Shown: in pieces, positions 8,732-14,683 of the stretch | Layout of the letters: every line of letters begins with the position of its first letter | How positions within the stretch are numbered: the stretch's first letter is position 1 | NCBI GenBank assembly: GCA_035446765.1 | Contig: DAOTFU010000024.1 | Span: forward strand, 1-14,683 | Reading direction: 5' to 3' | DNA: 14,683 bases | Origin: JALOAF01 sp035446765 | Lineage (GTDB): Bacteria; Patescibacteriota; Gracilibacteria; Absconditabacterales; Absconditicoccaceae | Notes under the pieces: model-generated | What the model was told of the DNA's origin: nothing | The model's database searches: none | The model's input: the letters and a program-made list of their open reading frames with translations, nothing else | Program-made: the position numbers and the translations under genes

Positions 8732-8759
8732 AAAGTTAAAAGTTGAAAGTTAAAAGTTT
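8732..8759. repeat. AAGTT-type repeat in the leader of the second ATPase gene
   Basis: The stretch aaagttaaaagttgaaag plus ttaaaagttt is an AAAGTTAAAAGTT unit followed by a near copy. A very similar stretch lies in frame inside mnmA at 4783-4806. It sits 12 bases upstream of the GTG start, where an N-terminal coding extension would be expected from the plus-strand paralogue. Confidence 0.5.
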
Positions 8760-8800
8760 GTAAATCGTCATCAACTTGATAACTTTGAAAGTTTACAAAC
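8756..8800. repeat. 9-bp inverted repeat in the ATPase leader
   Basis: GTTTGTAAA (8756-8764) is the exact reverse complement of TTTACAAAC (8792-8800), with 27 bases between. In the minus-strand leader RNA it would form a stem ending ~36 bases before the GTG. There is no T-run, so it is not a terminator. Confidence 0.5.
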
Positions 8801-8828
8801 CTTAAAACCAACAATAGATTTTTAATCT

Positions 8829-8863
8829 ATTATAATTATACTTATAATTAGCGATTTATGCAA
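8829..8863 (-). promoter_or_regulatory. Candidate promoter of the second ATPase gene
   Basis: On the minus strand TTGCAT (8863-8858) and TATAAT (8840-8835) are 17 bp apart, and a second TATAAT lies at 8834-8829. If used, the leader to GTG 8719 would be about 110 bases, far longer than other leaders in the window, and would contain the hairpin and AAGTT repeat described nearby. The -35 is weak. Confidence 0.4.
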
Positions 8864-8960
8864 ATATTTCAATTGAAAAAAGACAAGAAAAATTAGGGAA
8901 AAATGTACTTAGTATAAATATTTTTGTTGTAAACTTTAAATACTCCAGACTGAAATATCT

Positions 8961-9047
8961 TTTATTAATAAATTTCTTTTATATAGCCACCGCAATTCTG
9001 CGGGACTATCTACTTATCAATATATTTCGGTTTGATAGCAATCTTCA
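8961..9047. repeat. Direct repeat, copy 1: duplicated 3' end of a cysteine-rich gene plus spacer
   Basis: Aligns without gaps to 10831-10917 at a constant offset of 1870 bases, with 13 differences in 87 positions (about 85 percent identical by hand count). The partner copy is the 3' end of gene B and its downstream spacer. Here it lies just past the stop of gene A, with no gene body attached, so it looks like the leftover of a tandem duplication whose unit is about one gene long. Confidence 0.8.
9014..9046 (-). pseudogene. Remnant tail of a deleted fifth cysteine-rich paralogue
   Basis: Eleven codons on the minus strand read EDCYQTEIYG followed by TAA, identical in protein to the last residues of gene B. 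Upstream in frame the reading continues for only ~18 codons to a TAA at 9103-9101 and shows no resemblance to the family. Downstream on the same strand a second tail-like reading (NCGGYIKEIY, stop near 8967) occurs, as it does after gene B. I take it as a remnant and not an expressed gene. Confidence 0.5.
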
Positions 9048-9111
9048 TCCCGGAATCCCGAGGACTCAACCTGCATCTTGATTTGCTGATATGTTTTACT
9101 TTAAAACTATA

Positions 9112-10818
9112 TTATCAATAAACTTCCTTATTATAGCAGGTTTCGCAATAAACTTTTTCTGGTCTATCTGGTGAATATGTAGTTTTAATTTCTATTCAAC
9201 ATTTGTTACATTTTCTATCAAATAATTTCCTTGGATTTCTAAGAGATATTCTCTCTATATGGCGAGTATCTGGATGTTTAGTGGGTACTGGTAAACTATA
9301 TTTACGATAAAAATCTAATTCTTGTTTAATAATTCTAAAGGGTCTACCTGTAACTTCACAAAGAATTGCTTTATCTAATATAGAATTATCGATATCTTTA
9401 ATATTGTCTTTTATATCATCAGAGTTTAGAATAGAAAGATCTATAGGAATAGAGATATCATCGTCCTTCTCTTTATATTGATATCATTTATTTAATGTTT
9501 CTTTTTGGTTCATTGGATAAATTACATGTGCATCTGTTTCGTTGTATGCAAAAGGTGAAATAGCTGTTGGTAAAAACTCTCATCGTTCTCCTGTCTTAAT
9601 CATATGTTTAATAATTTTGGGTAGAATATTGTTGTATTCTTCCTTTGTATATTGTTTATTTAAAATACAATATTCCTTGTTCATTAATCATACACATCCA
9701 AAACAGTTTTTATTGTTTGCTCAGATATTGCAGTATAATAAATTTTGAGAATTACCTCGTATGTTGGCACAAAATAACAAATTGTAGTTTCTATCTCCAG
9801 ATGATACTGTATCTAGACACATCTCACAATTGTATCATCATATATTAAAATCCATAGATGATTTGAGTTCACTAACTGTATCACAATACTTAATATCTTC
9901 TGAATCGAAACAATCAAAACAATTGATAGCATTTTTGGAATCATAAATATAATTTCATTTACAATTTTCAGAATTTTCTATATTGATTGCTAATTTTGGT
10001 TGTTTTACAAAAAACTCTTTTACTTTATTTTTGATTTTTTCTAAGCATTTTTTGCTTCATAAATTATATTTTTTAAATTCTTCTTCATATTGTTGTTTAT
10101 TTAGTTGTTTATTGAAAAAACAATATTTTTGATTTCTCAGACCAGTACAAGCAAAACAATCTGAACAATTTTCCAAGTCATTTGAAAAATATATATTATT
10201 TGAATTTTTGATATTTTCAGAATAAAATACTTTGTAAGATTTTTTGACATCCAAACTATATGCACATATTTCTGTATTATCTACATGAAAAGAATCAATA
10301 CATTTTTTGGAATATACTACATTGGTACAATAATAACACTCTTCAGAGTAATCTGTATTAAAAGACATATAGCTATTTTTGGTATATCAACATTGATTTA
10401 ATATGCAATTCTCATTTTGCATTTGATGTAATGATGGTAAAGGTATTTTATGCATCAGTTGATCAAATTGTTCAAAAAAACTTTTGGAAAAATCAAAATC
10501 TAATCAATAATCCATAGGATCTATTTGATCTGTTCGCCAAATTTTATCATCACATACAATATAATTTTTGTCTTGTGAATACATTGATATTATTGTCTTT
10601 TTGGTAATATCACATTTTCTACTATATAATTTTCTTTCATTTCTTCGAGTTAGTCTTCTTTGTTGCCTGCATTTAGGACAATGAGTAGGACTGGGAATTT
10701 GAAATTTCTTTCAAGCAAAAACTAGAGATATTTTATTATAAAATTTAATATCTTTGTCTGTAATATCGAAATTTATTCCACAGTTTTTACATTTCTTTGT
10801 CTCTATTATTTTTTCCAT
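9112..10818 (-). CDS. Cysteine-rich tandem paralogue A, zinc-ribbon protein of unknown function
   Basis: 568 residues from ATG (10818-10816) to TAA (9114-9112). The N-terminal zinc ribbon has CKNC (C10, C13) and CPKC (C47, C50), then RRNERKLYSRKCD, SMYSQDKNY, a DFDFSKSFFEQF segment, and a long Cys/Asn/Tyr-rich middle. Two copies of a signature close its two halves: CTGLRNQKYCFFNKQ (224-238) and CVGLMNKEYCILNKQYTKEEY (375-395). The C-terminus has CEVTGRPFRI, ELDFYRK, HPDTRH and a second ribbon KCNKC (C537, C540) with CETC (C558, C561). The rung-like spacing of NC/DC pairs suggests a beta-solenoid with metal sites, which is inference. I recall similar uncharacterised proteins in Patescibacteria but cannot verify that. 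No signal peptide is present, so it is probably cytoplasmic. Last gene of the array and the only complete copy with both ribbons intact. The last codon before TAA is TGA (Gly). Confidence 0.85.
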
Positions 10819-10830
10819 TGGTAATTTTTA

Positions 10831-10917
10831 TTATTTAATAAATTTCTTTATTGTAATCACCACAATCCTACGGGACTATCTAATTATCAGTATATCTCGG
10901 TTTGATAGCAATCTTCA
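10831..10917. repeat. Direct repeat, copy 2: 3' end of gene B and B-A spacer
   Basis: Partner of 8961-9047. It covers the last codons of gene B (EDCYQTEIYG, stop) and about 50 bases of spacer. Within the spacer the minus strand also reads DCGDYNKEIY then TAA (10867-10835), the same ending that closes genes A and D. This suggests the 3' end of gene B was itself duplicated in tandem by ~48 bases before the larger duplication. Confidence 0.8.
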
Positions 10918-12665
10918 CAAGATATATTTTTATTTTCTCCTACCGATAAAACTTCTTTGTTGCACTTAGAACAATTATATAATGTAAGATCTCTTGATGG
11001 TCTTTGTTTTATTTTATCTATGTGTCTTATATCTGGATGTGTATGAGGTAAGGCTATTTTATATCTTCTATAAAAATCTAATTCTGGCTTTATGACTCTA
11101 AACGGTCTTTTTGATTTAGAACAAATTATAATTTTTTGCAATATAGAGTCATCTATGTTTTCTATAGAATCTGATATTTTTTCTGCCTCAAGTTGCACTA
11201 ATCATTCGGGTATATTTATTTCAGAATCTCTTGTTCTTCGTTTGATTTTTATTTTTTCCTCTCATCAAAGATCTAAAATAGCATCTGAGATAAAATCATC
11301 TGGATTTAATATTTCTAATTGATTTTCTGTAACAGGAAAATAATCCATAGCAACAGTATCATTGTATGGAAAAGGAGACAATTCTGGCATAAGAAAACGT
11401 CATCGCAATCATTGCTTTTTCATATCTGATATAACATCATTTACAACACTATAATAATCTTCTTTAGAATATTCTTGATTTAAAATAGTATATTTTTTGT
11501 GATTTAATCACAATGATGCAAAAACATTGTCTCAATTTTGCAAAAAAGCTGAATAATATCCATTTGACATAGAATCTAGCACATGTGTACATCAAACCAT
11601 ATTGTTTAATCTCATACAGCTAGCACATTGATATATTTTTTGTGACCATCAAGCACTTTCAATATCCATACTATCTTTTAGATAGGCAACAATATTTGAG
11701 TAATATACATCTTGACTATCTTCTGTTGAGTTACATATAAAACAATTTTGACTATTTGATATTTCATTTCATATACAATTTTCATTTTTTTTGTTATCTA
11801 GATTTTTAATTTTTTGATTTTTTAGAAAATCTCTATATTCATCTTTAATTTCTTGCAATCATGAATAAGTTTTCATTTTTTCTTGATATTTTTCAAAGAT
11901 TTCTTCCCATTCTTGTTTGGAATAAGTCTTATTTTTATAAACATAACTTAAGTTGCTAATTGATGCACTCAACAAAATATTGTTTGATCAGATTATGTCT
12001 TGAGAAAACCATACATTATGTGAATTCTCAATACGAGATGAAAAGAATACCTTATTAGAAGTAAAGATATTGTAAGATTGGTAAATATTTTCTGAATTTA
12101 TAGACCAGTAACTATCTAGATTTCGCTTTCAAGACAATGAATAGGTGTTGTAGAGACTATTTTCATTAAAATGTCATCATGCATTTAGATAGCAGTTTTT
12201 GTCATCAGTTTCCTGATTGCAATAATCAGAATTATCCATGTTTGATATTAATTTAGATGGAAAAATTGAATTTTTTCGTAAATTAATTAAGTCCTTTTTG
12301 ATATCTCATGAATAATTTAATGAATATATTTTATTATTTCACTCAAAGTAATTCTTAAATCCTGATATTTTAAGTCCCATTTCAGGGGCTATTGTTGATA
12401 TTTCTAGATTTCATTCAACAGTCTTTGCTTTATAAAACTTTCTTTCATTGCGAAAAATTAACCTATTTATCTGTCTTGCTTTGGGAGATAGATCTGGTAT
12501 TGGCAGTAAATATTTTTTTCAATTTATTACAGGACTAAGTTTGTCCAACATTTCAACTTCAGATTGAAAAATAGCAAAATCTTCACCAGTCCAATGACAT
12601 TTTCTTCGCTCGACTATGGGATCGTTTGTTTTCTTGGAAATGTATTCGTAAACATTTTTTTGCAT
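10884..12665 (-). CDS. Cysteine-rich tandem paralogue B, with degenerate N-terminal ribbon
   Basis: 593 residues from ATG (12665-12663) to TAA (10886-10884), starting 8 bases after the stop of gene C, so they are cotranscribed. It aligns with C from the start (YEYISKKTNDPIVERRKC; FAIFQS; NGKKY; RNERKFY). The family cysteines are missing where C has LCPEER and NKCD (here LSPKAR and KTVEGN), and both signature segments lost theirs (SYVYKNKTYSKQEW near 240, NHKKYTILNQEYSKEDY near 389). The region around 100-135 does not keep the SWRSD-type segment of C. The C-terminal ribbon is complete: C515, NCSKC (C565, C568), SCEDC (C583, C586), with PFRVIKPELDFYRR and HPDIRH before it. Long, intact and using TGA for glycine throughout, it is not a pseudogene, but it is the most diverged copy. 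Function unknown. Last codon before TAA is TGA. Confidence 0.82.
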
Positions 12666-12673
12666 AACTTTAC

Positions 12674-14422
12674 TTAAGAATAAAATTCTTGTTTGTAGGC
12701 TTCTTGTGAATAAACAGAAAAGCTAACGTCCTGTCAATAAACCGACAACACTTCTTTTTGAGTTTTGTCACACTTGCGTATATTTAATTCTTTTGGTGGC
12801 ATTCTTTGCAGCCTTTCTTCAAATCTAATGTCTGGATGTTTGTGTGGAAATGGTATATTCCATTTTTTATAGAAATCAAGTTCTGGTTTTAATATCCTAA
12901 AAGGTCTGCCAGATTCTTGGCATACTACTCCCTTTTGCAATATTTCATCAGAAATATCTGAAGAAGAATATCACAAATCCTTTGCTTCAATCAGTGTAAT
13001 ATCTTCTGGCACATTAATTTCTTCTATTTTTTCACGTCGCTTATATCATTTCTCAGTGGCTTCTTTTTTATTTAGAGGAAAATAATCCATAACTGTAGAG
13101 ATGTTGTAAGGATATGGTGCTAAGTCACTTGGAAAAAACTCTCCTCGCTCTCAATCACTTTGCATTTTTTCTACTATCTCTGCTACTTTTTGTCCATATT
13201 CTTCTTTGGTGTATTGTTTATTTAAGATACAATATTGTTTGTTGCGAAGTCATACACAAGCAAAACAATCCTGGCAATTATGACACATCTCAGAATAATA
13301 TATATTTGTACAAGATCGACAAAAAACAGTAAAACAAGCTTTGTATGAGTGATCTGGTACATTTCATTCATAACAAAGATTTAATTCTCATCCAACTGTA
13401 AGATCCATAGCATCTTCCATAGTATCTCAAAAAACACAGTATTTTGAATCTTTAATGTTTTGTACATTGTAACACATAATAGCATTTTCTGCATTGTATA
13501 GATTGGAGCTATAAGTGTTGGTGGCGTTTGTATTGTAAGTAGCTCTATGTACTTGAGTAGCTACAAAATCATAAAACTTTTTTTTGATTTTTTCTGGATC
13601 TTTATTTAGATGTTTCAATAAATTATCTTTCTGTGTTTCATATTCTTGCTGAGTATATTGCTTGTTGAAAATACAATATTTTTTGTTACGCAGATTTACA
13701 CAAGCTATACAATCTTGACATCCGGATAGATCATATCCAAACCAACAACTCTGACAATCATATGAGTATTGTAACCAAAAACATCAATAAAGATGATTAC
13801 TATCACAACATTCATAACAATTTTCAGATTCCATGGTGAAAAAACAGTCTATGAGCCAATTTCATCATGCCATATTACTACTATAATAAGTATGTTCTAA
13901 TTTTCGTGCAACTGTTGTAAGATAGCAATTTTTTGAATAAGCTACGTTTTGACAATATTCAATATTTTCGCTTTTTATTGCATGATCATTCATCATTGCT
14001 ATCTGAGGAACATCAAAATATAAATCTTTGTATTGGTCAAAAAATGAACGTCATAAATCATATTCACGTTGATAATCTATTGCATCTCGATCATCACTTC
14101 GCCAAGATTTTACATTGTAAACCTTAAAACCACTATCTGGTGCATGAGTGCTTATGATTGATTTTTCAGTTAAATCGCATTTATTGCGAAAAAGAGCTCT
14201 TTCATTTTTAAATAATAATCTTCTTCTCATCCTCTCCTCTGGACAAAGTGTTGGTCTTGGAATTTGATATTTTTTTCCATTGAATGTGGGTGAGATTTTA
14301 TCGTAAAAATCTATATCAGACTGAAATATAGCAAAATCCTCTCAAGAAATTTTACATTTTCTTCGTTCTAATATTGGGTCGTTTGTTTGTTTTGAAATAA
14401 ATTCGTAAGTTTTTTTATACAT
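12674..14422 (-). CDS. Cysteine-rich tandem paralogue C, with degenerate C-terminal ribbon
   Basis: 582 residues from ATG (14422-14420) to TAA (12676-12674). The N-terminus carries RRKCKISGEDF (C23), TLCPEER (C60), NERALFRNKCDLTEKSIIS (C82), then SWRSDDRDAIDY and a GRSFFDQYKDL segment. The middle is dense in cysteine: NCYLTT, DCFFTMESENCYECCDS, GCFWLQYSYDCQSCW, GCQDCIAC. Two signatures end its two halves: CVNLRNKKYCIFNKQYTQQEY (241-261) and CVGLRNKQYCILNKQYTKEEY (389-409), so the gene holds an internal duplication of ~148 residues. The C-terminal part has CQESGRPFRILKPELDFYKK and HPDIRF, but the ribbon has decayed: KCDKT has one Cys (C551), and the final CxxC is SVYSQEAY. The gap to D is 14 bases. 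Possible metal-binding beta-solenoid, unproven. Start chosen because B begins with the matching YEYISKKTND. Confidence 0.85.
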
Positions 14423-14436
14423 TTATAATAATATGA

Positions 14437-14683
14437 TTAATAAATTTCTTTATTATAACACTCCTCACAAAAAATCTTAAAGCTAGAACTTTTAGAATAC
14501 ACACTAATGATCTCCTTATTACACTTATCACAATTTCTTAATCACAGAGATCTTCATGGTCTCTTATTAAGTCTTTCTATATGTCTAATATCAGGATGCT
14601 TGTGTGGTATAGGATATCAATTTTTACGATAAAATTCTAATTCTGGTCATGTTATTCTAAATAGTCTACCACTATATTCACAA
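14437..14683 (-). CDS. Cysteine-rich tandem paralogue D, C-terminal fragment (5' part outside window)
   Basis: The minus frame is open from the right edge to TAA (14439-14437), giving the last 82 residues. It opens with CEYSGRLFRI, then GPELEFYRKNG, HKHPDIRH and RPGRSLGLRN, and has a complete C-terminal zinc ribbon: NCDKCNKEIISVYS with FCEECYNKEIY at the end. It matches the ends of A, B and C and ends in the shortest form (EIY-TAA, with no TGA codon before the stop). It is the first gene of the array visible here. The promoter for the array must lie to the right of the window or within D. Confidence 0.82.

Larger units (their letters stand above)
8723..9111. other. 389-base non-coding stretch between the second ATPase and the cysteine-rich array
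   Basis: No gene is seen here on either strand. From left to right it holds an AAGTT repeat (8732-8759), a 9-bp inverted repeat gtttgtaaa/tttacaaac (8756-8764 and 8792-8800), a small hairpin AATAGATT-ttt-AATCTATT (8813-8831), an inverted repeat taattata/tataatta (8833-8850), the candidate ATPase promoter, the palindrome TTTCAATTGAAA (8867-8878), then ~80 bases with nothing I recognise, the duplicated gene tail (8961-9047), and a relatively GC-rich patch (9044-9087). I found no convincing terminator for the cysteine-rich array, whose last gene stops at 9112. Confidence 0.6.

Noticed and set aside
8867..8878. TTTCAATTGAAA palindrome as terminator of the cysteine-rich array
   Set aside because: No loop and no T-run on the minus strand after it; too short to terminate and too far (~230 bases) from the last stop.
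8961..10917. CRISPR array or insertion-sequence ends
   Set aside because: Only two copies 1870 bases apart, not regularly spaced, without terminal inverted repeats or a transposase; the repeat is the 3' end of a gene family member.
9542..11322. Plus-strand open frames of 67-76 codons across the cysteine-rich genes A and B
   Set aside because: Antisense shadows: no start signals, and the minus strand carries full-length conserved paralogues.
1..14683. tRNA or rRNA genes
   Set aside because: No cloverleaf-like segment with a GTTCRANYC-type arm, and no rRNA-like conserved block, was seen in any spacer; the spacers are too short and too AT-rich.

Overview
The window reads as chromosome of a Patescibacteria/CPR bacterium that reads UGA as glycine (translation table 25: Gracilibacteria or Absconditabacteria/SR1; the sequence does not decide between them). 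With TGA as stop, almost every gene breaks into short pieces. With TGA as glycine, ten long frames open, and TGA falls on invariant family glycines: the MnmA P-loop (agt ggc tga gta gat), the MnmA motif caa tga ttg tgt, and a Walker A lysine-preceding glycine (act tga aaa tct). All ten frames end in TAA or TAG. The DNA is very AT-rich and the spacers are short.

Layout. (1) 1-981, plus: 3' part of an L,D-transpeptidase-like (YkuD-type) protein. (2) 1052-3985, plus: a 977-residue VirD4/TraG-type ATPase with an S1 RNA-binding-like domain at its C-terminus. (3) 4146-4337, plus: a 63-residue protein of unknown function. (4) 4396-5454, plus: mnmA, the tRNA 2-thiouridylase. (5) 5505-6326, minus: a cysteine-rich lipoprotein, convergent with mnmA across a shared bidirectional terminator. 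(6) 6467-8719, minus: a second VirD4/TraG-type ATPase, without the S1 domain. (7) 8723-9111: a 389-base stretch with repeats, hairpins and a remnant gene tail. (8) 9112-14683, minus: four tandem paralogues of a cysteine-rich family of unknown function, transcribed D to C to B to A. D is cut by the right edge.

Regulation. Four promoters of the form TTGNNN-16 bp-TA(T/C)AAT can be placed about 20-30 bases before start codons (before the S1-fused ATPase, the 63-residue gene, mnmA and the lipoprotein). Two of them overlap or abut the terminator of the gene before. None of the leaders shows a Shine-Dalgarno sequence. The cysteine-rich array looks like one transcript started outside the window: the D-C gap is 14 bases, C-B is 8 and B-A is 65.

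What stands out: the ATPase-S1 fusion; two conjugation-type ATPases with no relaxase or other secretion genes in view; and the array of giant cysteine-rich proteins, in which B has lost the N-terminal metal-binding cysteines, C has lost those at the C-terminus, and A keeps both sets. All functions except MnmA rest on motif reading by eye.
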